From assembly GCF_025766255.1 (NCBI RefSeq), contig NW_026516750.1, positions 1 through 64,000 of the forward strand: DNA of 64,000 nt, given 5' to 3'. Numbering within the stretch: the first letter of the stretch is position 1; each line of letters opens with the position of its first letter. Positions 35,121 through 47,746 of the stretch are shown here, one piece after another. Both the position numbers and the translations under genes were made by a program. The DNA is from Zychaea mexicana. Its lineage: Eukaryota; Mucoromycota; Mucoromycetes; Mucorales; Lichtheimiaceae. A model generated the notes under the pieces. It was not told the DNA's origin. It did no database searches and saw nothing but the letters and a program-made list of their open reading frames with translations.

Positions 35121-37433
35121 TCAGGGAAGTTGAGGATCGAGTAAGCGTGAATTATTTATACATGCTCTTTTGATGGACTGACAAGAGATTTCAAGACTAT
35201 ATATTCCTTCAACTTCCTCACTATCTAGCAAATCCTCTGCAAAGTCATCCGCCATTGGCCGAATACCCAGCACCCTTTCATCATCTCTGTTTCGTTGTTG
35301 TGGTTGGCGACTATTAGTGCTGCTAGATGGTTCGTTTGTGCGTCGAAAATCATACCATCTCCTACTAGTGGCACCCAAAAACGCGTTGCTTCTTCCTTCT
35401 TTGGTTGCTGCTGGCTTGTTGTAACACTGAACAAGCCCAATAGCTGAGAACTGCTGGCCACTTTGCTTGAAGATCTTGCGCACTGAGTGCTGTCCCTCGA
35501 AAAGCATATGATTCATGACGAGCGTTTGCAAACTAAGGCTTGGCATTAGAATCGAGGCGCGATACGGCTCTGTTCCAATGATGGCACTGTCTTCCACAAC
35601 CAAATCTTCCAGAGACGATGGAATGTCACCAAAAAAGGATTCTTTGAGAACTGTTTGTCGAATTGTGAGCTGCCGCAGCGATAAGCATGTAGCCTCCAAT
35701 GCTCGCTGCTGTAACCGTCGTTGGATATGCAAAAGTAGACTAGCACCACCATTGATGTCTCCTCCGCCCTCGGTGTTATTACTAGCAACGTTGCTATTAT
35801 ATGTGATGGCCATATGTTCAAGTGTCAAAGTTTCTAGACCAGGACAAGCCTCAAGCAAGGAAAACAAGGTGAAATGCTCATAGCGTGCAAGGTTCAGATG
35901 TTTGAGATGTATCAAGGAGCCGAGAAATTTCATAAATGAGTCATTGTTGGCAGGCGGTGTGACACATGCTTGGAGTGAAAGCGATACCAAACTTTCACTA
36001 AAGCACCAGTTGTTTTCAGCCGTCCAAATGCTGTGAATGTTACGTGTCGTTCCAAAATGTTGTATGGGTAATCCACAGGCAAAGATGGTTGAGAGTAAAT
36101 GGCGTGTGAGATAGAGCTGGAAGAGATTGACGGTTTGTACCTTGGGGCAAGAGCGTACAAATAACCCAAAAGCTGGGACCTCGGCCTGCTTCCATGTCCG
36201 GCTCGCCCACTTGTATGTCATTAGCATGTCCAGTAGATCGTATTCAAATGCTCTTTCTCCAACGCGATCAAGGTGCTTGGGTCTTGTTTCAAGTGAAAAG
36301 GATTCCAAATTAGGATAATTCCGCGCAGCATAAACGAACCAGTCGCTCATGTGCTCGGGAAGGCCGCGATAGATGGATAAATAGAAATGCGTAAGCTTCT
36401 TGGCAACACTACCACTACTTGTAAATTTTGCTGTTGTTGTTGTTGCTTGTAGCGGTGATGGTGGCGGAAATAGGCGGTTGATGATTTCGTCCGGCGTCAT
36501 ATCGGGCCTATCCCACAGATCTTGATCTTCTTCGTCGTCGTCAATGGCAGCATTCGGCTCGCGCTGTCGTTCTCGTGCTTGGCTCTCAGTATGGAAAGTC
36601 TCTGCAAACACCCACACGTGCTGGAGATCTGGACAAAGCTGATGCACAGCATCCATGTAGCTACACGTCCATGAGCCATTGATCCAGTTAAGGTACATAC
36701 TTGTCAAGCGTGGCACTTTCCGCAGTAAACGAAGTATTGCTCCTTTTTGTAGACGAGGGATTGATAAATGCAGTTGAGTCAAGGTGGTAGGCAGTGTCCA
36801 AAACGTGTCAATGGACGTTCCGAGAAAGCTTCTGCTGGGGGCGAGTTTGCCGCAGCTCAATGCCGGTGCTGTTGTTACTATTAAGTTATCGGTGTCATTA
36901 TCATTTGTGATGTGATTATCAGCCGACTTGGGTAAAGTAATAGAGTGGTTGCCGTGGTCACAACTGGTGGTGTTATTGTTGCCATGGTGATTGCTTTGAT
37001 GATGAAACGAGGAGACAGTAAATGATTTAAGGAACGGCAAGTGCCCGGGTAACCGACTCGATGACGGCTTTTCCAGGACCTCAGTGCCCAAATCCATATG
37101 CAGCTCCTTGACAGCGTGACCCAACTGCAATAGCTCTTGTTGTTCCTCCTTGCCTTGAGATTGCGCGATCGCGTCAAGTACACCGCAAAGGTGGGCACAC
37201 TGGTTTGCAGTGCGGATAGTAACGCTGGTGTAAAATTTGGCAATAAAGGAGAGGTACCACTGGCGGCAAACAAAGAGGCACGCATAGCAGTCTTCTTCGC
37301 AAAGGTAATTGTTTATGTTCAATAGTATATCCTGAGGAAGCGACGACGCGGCGGAAAGAGTTGGTGTGGCGGTGGTGGCTACTGTTTGTGAGCTGCCAGC
37401 CGCAGTGCTACAAGTAGTACTAGCGTGGAGCAT
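35121..37433 (-). CDS. Large F-box/LRR protein
   Basis: A single uninterrupted frame of 770 aa, starting at the first in-frame ATG (37433). The Ser/Thr-rich N-terminus is followed at about residues 30-75 by an F-box: LPQDILLNINNYLCEEDCYACLFVCRQWYLSF. Leucine-rich repeats run through the rest (for example LTQLHLSIPRL, LIHLKHLNLARYEHF, LETLTLEHMAI). They are interrupted by polar low-complexity loops rich in His, Asn and Thr. As an F-box protein it likely recruits substrates to an SCF ubiquitin ligase; the target is unknown. It is divergent from the RhoGAP gene, with 511 bp between the ATGs. Confidence 0.85.
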   Translation of the reverse strand: MLHASTTCSTAAGSSQTVATTATPTLSAASSLPQDILLNINNYLCEEDCYACLFVCRQWYLSFIAKFYTSVTIRTANQCAHLCGVLDAIAQSQGKEEQQELLQLGHAVKELHMDLGTEVLEKPSSSRLPGHLPFLKSFTVSSFHHQSNHHGNNNTTSCDHGNHSITLPKSADNHITNDNDTDNLIVTTAPALSCGKLAPSRSFLGTSIDTFWTLPTTLTQLHLSIPRLQKGAILRLLRKVPRLTSMYLNWINGSWTCSYMDAVHQLCPDLQHVWVFAETFHTESQARERQREPNAAIDDDEEDQDLWDRPDMTPDEIINRLFPPPSPLQATTTTAKFTSSGSVAKKLTHFYLSIYRGLPEHMSDWFVYAARNYPNLESFSLETRPKHLDRVGERAFEYDLLDMLMTYKWASRTWKQAEVPAFGLFVRSCPKVQTVNLFQLYLTRHLLSTIFACGLPIQHFGTTRNIHSIWTAENNWCFSESLVSLSLQACVTPPANNDSFMKFLGSLIHLKHLNLARYEHFTLFSLLEACPGLETLTLEHMAITYNSNVASNNTEGGGDINGGASLLLHIQRRLQQRALEATCLSLRQLTIRQTVLKESFFGDIPSSLEDLVVEDSAIIGTEPYRASILMPSLSLQTLVMNHMLFEGQHSVRKIFKQSGQQFSAIGLVQCYNKPAATKEGRSNAFLGATSRRWYDFRRTNEPSSSTNSRQPQQRNRDDERVLGIRPMADDFAEDLLDSEEVEGIYSLEISCQSIKRACINNSRLLDPQLP

Positions 37434-37944
37434 ACTGGTGTATTTGTGTTTAGAAGATGGGCAAGAGAAGAGGAAAGTAAGAAAAAAATAAGAAAGAGAG
37501 AAAGAGAGGATGAAATCCGCATTCAACTGTTGGTGCTATTGCTGCTGCGGCTGCTGCTTCTGCAAGTCATGGGCTAGGCAGGCAGACAGGCACTTGGTGT
37601 ATGTGTGTATGTGAAAAATGGTCGTACACGGCGCAGACCCAGCTGTGCCATGACAGGCTGCTGATTCATTATTGTTGCTCTAATTACATAAAAAGGCAAC
37701 GCACTCCTTACAAAACGGTTCCCTCTCGCTTTCTCGTGCCCCGCATACTGTGTATGCGCTGCAGAAGCTGATATCTTAGACTCAGATCAAATTTTGATGT
37801 AACGACGTACCAGCAAACTGCAATCAGCATTGCTTGCCTTCCTAAAAAGTACCGCCTTTCTGTTTGCTTTTATTATTTGCTTTTCCTCTTCCCTTTCTTT
37901 TCGCTCTTCCTTTCTCATTTTTGAATGCTGGAGCTCGTTGAACC
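37434..37944. other. Divergent promoter region
   Basis: Shared upstream region of the F-box/LRR gene (leftwards) and the F-BAR/RhoGAP gene (rightwards). No specific site identified. Confidence 0.45.
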
Positions 37945-40583
37945 ATGGTCTTGAATAAACCTGACGAATATAAAAAGGGTCTTGATTCCCCATACGGCGA
38001 TGAGAAACCGCCCACATCAGCTGGTCTAGTAGGCGATCCTGAAGCGCGGTCTAAAGACGTGTTTGCACAACTGACCGATTTAGATGTAAATTTAGAACAA
38101 TGAAAAAAAAAGAGGAATCCTTCTTTTGCTTCTTTGCATTTGATGTTTAAAGTGGTACTCCTTATTCGCTCACGCTTATATAGAACGGCTTTCAATGTCT
38201 GTTGGACAAAGTCAAGCAAGATATGCAAGCTTCCAAGGTAAAAAATACTATTGCTAACTGAGTGCCACATACATATTTTCACCTCTGACACATAACAAAC
38301 CATATGCGTATTGAACAAACTTTCGGTCTTTAGGATGCAATGCTGTTCCTAAGAAAGCGAGCCGCCCTTGAAGAAGAATACGGGAAACAGATGATCAAAC
38401 TCGCGCAATCAATGTCAGAATCTTTTGACAAGGCACATCCGCGTTCAGGGTTTGTGATTCACTTTTTACACGCACACAAAAAAAAATAGAGAAAGGGGGA
38501 ACAGGGGAAAAGGGAGAAAGCGGACAAAAGGAATGGCGGTTGGTGGTGAATACAGAGAGTTACTGATATGAATGGTCTTACAACTGTAGCACGTACGGTG
38601 ATGCCTGGACATCGTTCCTCAAAGTACACGAAACGATTGGTGAACAACGTTTACGGTTTTCTTCTGACGTTACTGAAGTCGCAGACGATTTGCAACTGTT
38701 AGTCAAGGATACTGAAAAGGGTAGAAAGCAGGTAACGCTTAATTGTTTTTCGTTAGTACAAGAAGCGAAGCGATCAATTAGGAGAATTAAGCCGGTTTTT
38801 CTTTTCCTTCACTCCTCCCCCACATAGGTCAAAGATGTTGGTCTGAAGCATGAAAAGCAACTTAGCGACGCAGATCTGACTTTGGAAAAGGTCCGTTCCC
38901 ATTCTACACTAAGAAATAAGGAGGAAGAGAGCAAGTGCGAAATAATTTACTAACAGACAGACACCATTTAGTGCAAGCAAAAGTACGAAATGCATAGCGA
39001 GGAATGGGAGCGAGCAATTTTACAAAAGAACAACGATCCGTTACATGTTCCTAAAAAAGGATTGTTTAAAAACAACAAAACACAAGCCCAGGTACCCGAC
39101 TTTTTAATACTCGAAATTATTATATATCGTGCTAATTGATTTATCATATGATAGTTGAATAAAATGGAAGAAGATGCCCGAGTCAAGGCAACCATGGCAG
39201 ATCAAAACTATAGGCAACAGTTGCAGGCAACCAATGCTTCACGGCAAGAATATTTCCAAACCCATTTGCCAAAAATAGTATCGGTACGTTATGGAGTTCT
39301 ATTTTAAGGAACGAATTCAAGCTAAGGAGCAATGATAATAGCGGGAAAAAAATACTTACTCTTGCTATCTTTACGTAATAGAGCTTAAAAGATGTAGGAG
39401 ATGAATGTTGCGTGGCACTTCGATACCAACTTGCACGCTATGCGTATATCTTTGAACAGGCATTGACTGCCGACGGTTTGGCGCTCGATAATGATGATGG
39501 ATTGGGATTACGGTCTTTGACGGAGAAGATTGATAAGGATGCAGATATGACCGATTTTATAAAGTCATACAGCAGCCGTGGAAATGGCAGGGCATACAAA
39601 AGCGAGATCCCTTTCAAAGAGTACAGCATGGTAAGAAGGATTGGCAGTGCGACCAGTGTCAAATCGATGGAGAACAGTGGATAGGTCAGCTTACATAGTA
39701 TGAAATGTGCTTTCTAGTCTGCCAATGCCCTTACTGTCCTAAATCCAAATCCAGTGTTTGGCGTGGATCTCAACACATTGATGGATCGTGACCGAGAAGA
39801 AGTTCCATTAATTCTTATAAAATGCGCTGAAGTTGTCGAAACATACGGCTTGAATACCGTTGGCATTTACCGTCTGTCTGGAGTAAATACCCAAATCCAA
39901 AAACTCAGGGCAGCATTCGACCGCGATTGTCGTGGCGTAAACCTCCTCACGGAAGAATACATTTCGGATATCAACAATATTACCAGTGTACTGAAGTTAT
40001 GGTTCCGCGAGCTACCGGATCCACTATTCCCACGTTCAACTTATCAGCACTTTTTGTCTGCAGCCAGTAAGTAAACATTTTTCTTGTTGCGGCGTTACTG
40101 GCTGTAAATAGGGCGCTATTGCTGCATGGGAAATGGAGCGCACATTTTATTGACGTGATCAATGTTACACAGAAATCGAGGATGAGCGGATGCGTGTGTT
40201 GGGTTTGCATACAGTCATCAATGATTTACCAGATGCCCATTATGCCACATTGAAATACCTCATGGGTCATCTTGACAAGTAAGAATGCCTCCATTTTAAT
40301 TCTTTTGACGGAAAAGAAAAACCAAAGAAAAATGTCCAGATTACTTATTGCAAGCATGTATGTTTATCGCAGAGTACAACAACTTCAGCGATATAACAAG
40401 ATGGGTTCTGCGAACCTGGCGACTATTTTCGGCTTGACACTGATGGGCAATGAGTCGGGAGTGACAGGCGCAAGTATTGATTCGCAGGATAGTGAGCGGT
40501 TAGCAGAAACACAATGGCAGGTCAGGGTTGTTCAAACAATTCTGGACAACTACCGGTTGATATTTGAACCTGATGAGCCATAA
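37945..40583 (+). CDS. F-BAR and RhoGAP protein (Rgd1-like)
   Basis: Eleven exons give 559 aa: 37945-38085, 38184-38237, 38334-38449, 38590-38731, 38828-38890, 38972-39091, 39155-39283, 39382-39630, 39718-40066, 40173-40278 and 40373-40583. Residues about 40-340 are an F-BAR domain (FLRKRAALEEEYGKQMIKLAQ, then helical Lys/Glu-rich segments) that bends and binds membranes. Residues about 370-555 are a RhoGAP domain with the Arg finger in GIYRLSG, plus VLKLWFRELPDPLFP and NKMGSANLATIFGLTLMG. The domain order matches yeast Rgd1, a GAP for Rho3/Rho4 in polarised growth. Every junction preserves frame; the exon 5 donor is GTCCGT. Confidence 0.92.
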
Positions 40584-42650
40584 AGGTGGATCCGCGATGT
40601 ATAGTATTTCAAGACACACACTGACGCATTTATATAAGATATCCCTCTTAATAAAAACCATCAAAAAGGTTACTTCATCTCTTGTATTTAATCTCCTATA
40701 GATTATCCCAAACAAATCACACAGTCATCTTCTGTTGTTACATATGTGTGGATGATCTGATTTGAGAAGACCTGAGTACTGCAGATTGCAGAGCCTTGAT
40801 TTAGGGCTGACAGACAAACTATGAAGCTATTTTATATTATGGTAGGATTATATATGATACTCTTCGTATACCCTGTGATGGATTTCCACTCTTATGCGGT
40901 AGAAGATGGCTTCTGCCCGGGTCCCTGACCATATTTTGTGTAATCACAGCAGATACCCACTCTCCTTGCCACATACTTATGTGGTCCACTGGGCCACAGT
41001 AAACATGACAACAATAACGGCATGATATCGTTATACGAGCTCAATTTGTAGAGCATTAACATGACTTCTATTCTGATGACTCTTCTAGACCATTACATGT
41101 TGTTAACTCACAGTAGCTGCTTTTAATGTAGTAGGTGTAGTACATATTGTGTTACATTCCTCCGAAAAAGAAAGAAAAGCACCAAGACATATGATACATA
41201 CAGTTATATACATTTCATGGCTGGAGAAAGACGATGACAATACCCGTTCGGAACTCTCGGCCACCCGAAAAAAAAACAGAAGCCCCTACATGGTTTACAT
41301 ATAAGTAATATGTATCCCATTTTTTTTTATTGTTTCAAAAATATTCTAAAACAGATGCTTCAATAATTCATCGTCTGGTGATCAGCTAAAAAGGCACCCA
41401 AACCGACAGAAAAGCTACAATTAACACTATACCTTCCTTCTCTCTAGCACATATACAAGCACACGTATATCACCTACCATCAGACCGCTTGATGGTTCTC
41501 TTGGCATTCTTTGATAGCGCATTGACGATAAAAATAAAATATGCATATACTTTAAAGTACTGACCTGGAACACTCGAGCATATAAACAGCCAGCAATTCT
41601 GTGTTACCGAAATCGGCCACGTACAGAAACGGAACTACGCCTTGAATTTATTGATTGCTGTTGCAACAAGCAACGTGCCTGTAAGTATGCAGCACGTAGT
41701 TGATAAAGAAAACGTGGGCTTTTTGTTTCGCTAAGAGTACGAAAGTTTCTACTGCTTATGCTCGTACTAAGCTGCTGTGATAACAACATCATCGTCAGTG
41801 TTGTTTGTGCTCCATATTAGGGTTCAATACAGTATAGTTTGACTTGTACACTTTGTTTTTACCAAGAGTACAGACACAAACAAACAAACAAAGCTCCATT
41901 TTTTATATGTCGAGAAATCCTTAAACGAAGGGGATTGCACGACGACAAGGTAAATATGCAACATAAGACATAAGGGCGATTCCGATGTCCCTGATGACGA
42001 TATTCAGATTACTGCGACGAGTATGATTTCTTGCATGGTTGTGTTAGCAGTAGTAGCTTATACTATATTTCGGCAATGGAAATGGCTTGTTGTTTTTTGT
42101 TTCCGCGTGATGAAACTGCATTTCCTTGGCTATGTGTCTAGAAAGATGCCAATAAGCGCCGGGGCATGAAGAGTGGAAGGTGAGAGGGGCTTGAACTGTA
42201 TGATATGTAGATAGTGAGCCGTGCATGCATTACTACTGCCACATGAGACGAAGGTTGCAGCAGCGTCGTGATATATCTTACGTATTTAGAGAGATTGTTC
42301 TTCTTTCCGTCCTACCAACCTCCTCGTGATAGCAGTGACAGTAGTGTCGCAGCAGTGGCAGTATATAAACAGAGCATATTTTATTTTACCTGGCGAAGAG
42401 TAAGATTTTGATATCCTTTGCGCACATCGATTTCAAAACAGGACGGGTTCGTTCACTTCTTTTCATTCACTTTGGTGCCGTTGTTGTTGTTGTTGTTGCC
42501 GGTTTGACCACCAACGGGTCTGTGCCCAACAAATTTATTTACCCGGATCTCGTTTCTTCACCTCTCCCCTCTCCCCTCTCTTTCTCTTTCACTCACTCTT
42601 TCTTCTTTTTCCCTGTTTCTCTTCTACCTTCTTTCTCGTCTACCGTCCTA
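40584..42650. other. Intergenic region
   Basis: About 2 kb without a recognised gene. A 62-codon minus-strand frame (41604-41792) has no known motif. The right end carries TATATAAA (42362-42369) and a strongly C/T-rich leader (42550-42650) for the next gene. Confidence 0.45.
42362..42369 (+). promoter_or_regulatory. TATA box upstream of the membrane protein gene
   Basis: TATATAAA about 285 bp upstream of the ATG at 42651, followed by a pyrimidine-rich leader. Confidence 0.4.
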
Positions 42651-43814
42651 ATGCTTGCTTGGCAGTGGGCTTTGATAGCGTTGGCGATCGCAGCAGTTGT
42701 TTCTTCAGTAGCTTTCACCATTTACTTGCTATGGAGGCGACGTGTTTGGCATAACAAGCAGCAAATACAAGCAACCCGCTGTTGCCCGGGGCCCCACGAT
42801 CAACGACGACGACGGAGAGGAATGGATTTTGGAGCCGACGAAGTACGAAAAAAGGACAGCGACTCTGCCATCGGACGGGTATCGCCAAAGTTTCCGTCTT
42901 CGTTTTTACTGCAGCAGCATCGGCAAAACAATACGACCACAACACCATCAACAACGTCAGATTCTGTTTTTTCTGCAGAAGATCTCGAAAAGGCACAGCA
43001 TCTCGTCATGATGCCACTTTCGGCACCGCCACCGCGAGCAGGAAAAAAACCAAAATTATGCATGCCACAACAATCAAAAGCGGACATTGATTGCCCCATG
43101 AAGAGCGTCTCATCTTCGTCGGCAACACAGCAAAAGAGGCTGGCACAAAAAGAGGATAACGGCAGTAGTAACGTCAGTAAAAGCGAAAGTGAGTGCAATG
43201 GTAGTGGTGTTGTTGATCACGATGACGGGAACGTTGAAAACTATGGTGACCAGACAAATATTTTACCAAATACAGCAGCGTCTGTTACATCAACCACCTC
43301 CGCAACAACAACAACACCAACACCAACAAAGAGATCCTTTGTATTGACACCGTTTTTGGAAAGTCCCACAACAACACCGACATCCGGGCGATCGACGGCC
43401 GAGCATATTGTGGCCAACGCTATAATAAGTGATTCCAACATGGAGCCTCACTACCACCACCATCATTATAGTTTTCCACAACAGCATCATCAAAATCATC
43501 AAGAACATCGACAGCAATACTATCATCGACGTGGATCGTCTGCGACAACAACCGCATCGTCTTCCAACAATCTAACAGCTTCGTACTCTTCTTCTAATGG
43601 CAATATCATTAGTAGCAGTAAAAAACAATGCAGTAATAATAGTAGCGGATGTGGATCATCACCAACACTTCCTCCGCCATCATCTTCTTCTGTTGCTATG
43701 CGAAATAGCACTACTACTACTACTACATCTCCATTGACCACAGGGCAATGGCGTGGGCCGACACCGCCTTGGACCCTACTAGGAAATGACTCATCGAGCA
43801 ACAATAAAAATTGA
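42651..43814 (+). CDS. Single-pass membrane protein with a long low-complexity tail
   Basis: The 387-aa frame starts at the first ATG after a pyrimidine-rich leader. Residues 3-28 (WQWALIALAIAAVVSSVAF and on) form a membrane anchor followed by an Arg-rich stretch (LWRRRVWHNK), which suggests the tail is cytosolic. The remainder is disordered and very rich in Ser, Thr, Asn, His and Gln, with His/Gln blocks near residues 265-300. No enzymatic domain is visible. The family is not recognised; conservation of the anchor would be the main evidence that it is real. Confidence 0.6.
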   Translation: MLAWQWALIALAIAAVVSSVAFTIYLLWRRRVWHNKQQIQATRCCPGPHDQRRRRRGMDFGADEVRKKDSDSAIGRVSPKFPSSFLLQQHRQNNTTTTPSTTSDSVFSAEDLEKAQHLVMMPLSAPPPRAGKKPKLCMPQQSKADIDCPMKSVSSSSATQQKRLAQKEDNGSSNVSKSESECNGSGVVDHDDGNVENYGDQTNILPNTAASVTSTTSATTTTPTPTKRSFVLTPFLESPTTTPTSGRSTAEHIVANAIISDSNMEPHYHHHHYSFPQQHHQNHQEHRQQYYHRRGSSATTTASSSNNLTASYSSSNGNIISSSKKQCSNNSSGCGSSPTLPPPSSSSVAMRNSTTTTTTSPLTTGQWRGPTPPWTLLGNDSSSNNKN

Positions 43815-43986
43815 TGCATTATCTACCTCGGTGAATTTCTGTATATAATATCATGGTGTGTGTATATCTACGACAATATGTATCTGGCTGTCGGGATCCC
43901 TCCAGTTCTTTTCACTCTTCTATTATTCCCACTTTTTACTTGTTTCTATTGCATTACGTTTATACATAAATTATTGATATAGAACT

Positions 43987-44963
<977 letters not shown>

Positions 44964-45610
44964 CATCTGTTTTCAACCTATAAAACATATTTATTTTTCA
45001 GCTGCCATCCATGCTTCATCACTATGATGAACGAGTCGATTTTATATATGCATCAGTTAAGCGGACTACTTCTAATAATAAATATGTGTTGTTGCGTGTC
45101 ATACTAAAAGTTTTCTGTTGAAATAAACGTACGTTATTACATCCATGCTTCTTTAAACGCATAGGATGTATCTTTTGTGCTGAAATGAAAGAATTTTGTG
45201 GAACAAGGGGAAAATGTTGATCGCCGAAAAGTGGACAGCCAAATAGATACAAGCGTCTTGGCATTAGCATGTTTGTCGGACTGCGCATGTATTGATAAAC
45301 TTTGAATTAAGAGAAAATCGAGCCGTTGCAATTGCAATGGGTGGTACAACAAGTTGACCTGTCAACATTCCGAGAATGCCTGAAGATAATACCACCTGCA
45401 TATGTATCACGATCAGTGTACAAGTAGTTGATATTCTGCTATACTGCAAATGGCGATATAAGTTGAGTTTGATCTTTAGATTACAATAGTTCTTTACGCA
45501 TTTTTGTTTCCCTTTTTCCTTCTCGCGTCTGGGCTGTATACGCTCCTTTTTTATTCTTATTGTACACAACATCGGCTGCGACCGACCACCAATAATCATT
45601 ATCACGAACG
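44964..45610. other. Intergenic region with a possible minus-strand gene remnant
   Basis: A minus-strand stretch at about 45210-45400 encodes a hydrophobic segment (GMLTGQLVVPPIAIATARFS) and, in shifting frames, further hydrophobic sequence. It may be a decayed gene. The family is not secure. Confidence 0.25.
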
Positions 45611-47746
45611 ATGAACATTGGCCGCTTTAGCACATACAGCAACTTGGTCAGGCATTGGTACCTGCTGTTTCTGTTCAACATATTAATACTTTTATTGCTA
45701 CTTGGATACCGTTGCCGGCCACTGATAGGCGGCGGCCAGTGGACAGCAGCAAGTGTTGGCGATCGCTTTGCCAATGGTGTTGCGAATGATCAGATCCCAA
45801 TCGCGGACTACCTGGCTGCAATCGAGGGCAATGACGATTATGCAATCGATGCTGCACTGATACGACTATTCCCAACACGAGCATATGAAGTTATACAAGA
45901 GCTGGAGGACTACAGAGCACAATCGTTTCTATTCAGGCCGTTGTGGACCTGGTGGCATGCAAGGCAGTCGTGGAAACGGATCACCAGTGCAACTTTGCCT
46001 GCCTTTGCGGGGAATGAATCCGTGCCCTGTCCAGCAGATGAGATACCGCTGCCACTTTTGCGACGTATGGTATCCAACAATCTCGGCTTGCCTGATCCAA
46101 GAGACGGCCACACGATCGATGAGCCCTATATTTTTATCACACAAGCTCAATCAAGGCTCTGTGTTCGCGCAGTCATACCAGAGCCATCAGCTTTCACGAC
46201 TATCAGCAGCAACGTATCCGAATATCACTATTTCTACCAACCTGCAGATACACAACAATCGACGCTCAGATCACCTTGGTGGGACTCGTTCATGGTTTAT
46301 GCATTCAACATGGACACAGATGGGACTATTCCAGTTCACATGGAGCCTTGGAAAGGGCATAAAAAGCTACGTGATGAGTGGCTCCTGCACTCACCCGACA
46401 AACCGCATTTTATGCTTGCAGTTGAAGTCATGATGCACGAGCGCAAGCTCCTCCATATCTACGAAGGCAGCCTAGCGCTCCCCGATCCAGGCCTTTACAA
46501 ATTGGATGCTCGACTTGAGTACCAAGGAGGGGAGTGGAACTTTGAAAAAGGGCCGATTGTACCTTACAATCCAGATAGCATGGACGTGTACCCGCATGGG
46601 CTGTTTTCGGTTTCAAACCCCATGTATGATAAAGAAGAACGAGAACATATGAATGAAGAGAATGATGGCAAAGATACCGAGGTCCGACATATTGTTGCGC
46701 ACCACATGTCATTGCCTCTTTGCACACGCGCAGATTTGCCAGGACGCTGGTTACCATCGTTTGCATTACCAACGGATCGATCAGCCGAGCCGGCAGCGCT
46801 CGATCGGAACGACAAATTTTGGGCTCCATACGCATGTCGACTTCGCCGCATTAGCTACGAGGATTTTGGTGCATGCTTGAAAAAAAAGTTTCCCCGAGGC
46901 ATTGACACGTACGGCGACTCGAATACGCGTCGGTCGATTAAAAAGATTATTACGCACGGACGTTGGTGTGACGACTGGCATTTGGTAGGTGATGCAGGAG
47001 CATCATTTCCTCCGAAGGAACCCTTTCGAGCGCCCCCGGTAGCAACAGTAACGAACACTTCGGATACGTACGATGATCCGCCACTACGAAATCAAAGCGC
47101 CGATCCACTCAACTGGGATTATATAGGCAGCATGTCACAACTACGGTCATGTTACTGCGAGGACTTCAAGGAACCAGGGTGGAACAAAGAATGGTTTGAT
47201 CCAGAGAAGCGAAGTTCGGTGGTATGGGTTGGCAACAAGACGACAGGCGTTAGATTACACAGCTACAAGTGGGATGGATTGACCTATCTCAACAACCCTT
47301 CGTGGCGCACAGCACTCGAAGCGACCACGCTCGCTGGAACAATCGGTGATGCTGCTATAATTTCCGTCGGCAACTGGGATGCAGCCTTTATGAAGGTCGA
47401 ACAATTTGAAAAGCAACTAGATATTTTGATCGAGTTAGTACGTCGACGTTATAGTAACAAGCTTATCATATATCGGACACCCCAGTACTACTGTTGTCGC
47501 GTTGACCATTCCGATCGAAATCGTCTCGTAAGCGGACCACGTGTACAGCTTTTTGATCAGCTAGCGAGAGACCGATTTCTACAAGCGTTTAACAACTTGA
47601 TGGTATGGGATACAATGACCATGGGAGAGTCAAGGACCTGGGAAGAGAAACAACTAAGCAATGGCTGCGCATCAAATCACGTTGCTGCTGATGTTGTTGA
47701 AGTGGAAAACCAACTACTTATGAATGCACTTTGTAACGCCAACTAA
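45611..47746 (+). CDS. Type II membrane PC-esterase/SGNH-like protein (NXPE/TBL-type)
   Basis: A single exon of 711 aa. Residues 13-33 form a signal anchor (HWYLLFLFNILILLLLLGY), so the bulk is lumenal. The C-terminal half has the PC-esterase layout: FWAPYACRLRRISYEDFGACLKKK, then the nucleophile block TYGDSNTRR (Ser about 438). Conserved later blocks include WVGNKTTGV, DAAIISVGNWDAAF and IIYRTPQYYC, and the candidate Asp/His pair lies near the C-terminus (VWDTMTMG ... SNHVAADVV). Related domains acylate glycans (plant TBL, Cas1) or have unknown roles (NXPE). The N-terminal half resembles the beta-sandwich that precedes this domain in NXPE proteins. The substrate is probably a cell-surface polysaccharide or glycoprotein; this is inference. 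Confidence 0.78.
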   Translation: MNIGRFSTYSNLVRHWYLLFLFNILILLLLLGYRCRPLIGGGQWTAASVGDRFANGVANDQIPIADYLAAIEGNDDYAIDAALIRLFPTRAYEVIQELEDYRAQSFLFRPLWTWWHARQSWKRITSATLPAFAGNESVPCPADEIPLPLLRRMVSNNLGLPDPRDGHTIDEPYIFITQAQSRLCVRAVIPEPSAFTTISSNVSEYHYFYQPADTQQSTLRSPWWDSFMVYAFNMDTDGTIPVHMEPWKGHKKLRDEWLLHSPDKPHFMLAVEVMMHERKLLHIYEGSLALPDPGLYKLDARLEYQGGEWNFEKGPIVPYNPDSMDVYPHGLFSVSNPMYDKEEREHMNEENDGKDTEVRHIVAHHMSLPLCTRADLPGRWLPSFALPTDRSAEPAALDRNDKFWAPYACRLRRISYEDFGACLKKKFPRGIDTYGDSNTRRSIKKIITHGRWCDDWHLVGDAGASFPPKEPFRAPPVATVTNTSDTYDDPPLRNQSADPLNWDYIGSMSQLRSCYCEDFKEPGWNKEWFDPEKRSSVVWVGNKTTGVRLHSYKWDGLTYLNNPSWRTALEATTLAGTIGDAAIISVGNWDAAFMKVEQFEKQLDILIELVRRRYSNKLIIYRTPQYYCCRVDHSDRNRLVSGPRVQLFDQLARDRFLQAFNNLMVWDTMTMGESRTWEEKQLSNGCASNHVAADVVEVENQLLMNALCNAN

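Noticed and set aside
41604..41792. 62-codon minus-strand frame rich in Arg and Leu
   Set aside because: No family recognised and no clear exon partners.
44990..45400. Minus-strand hydrophobic segment with a TGQLVVPPIAIA block that recalls the C-terminus of sideroflexins
   Set aside because: Only a short stretch matches, the following part needs changes of frame, and no upstream exon could be found.
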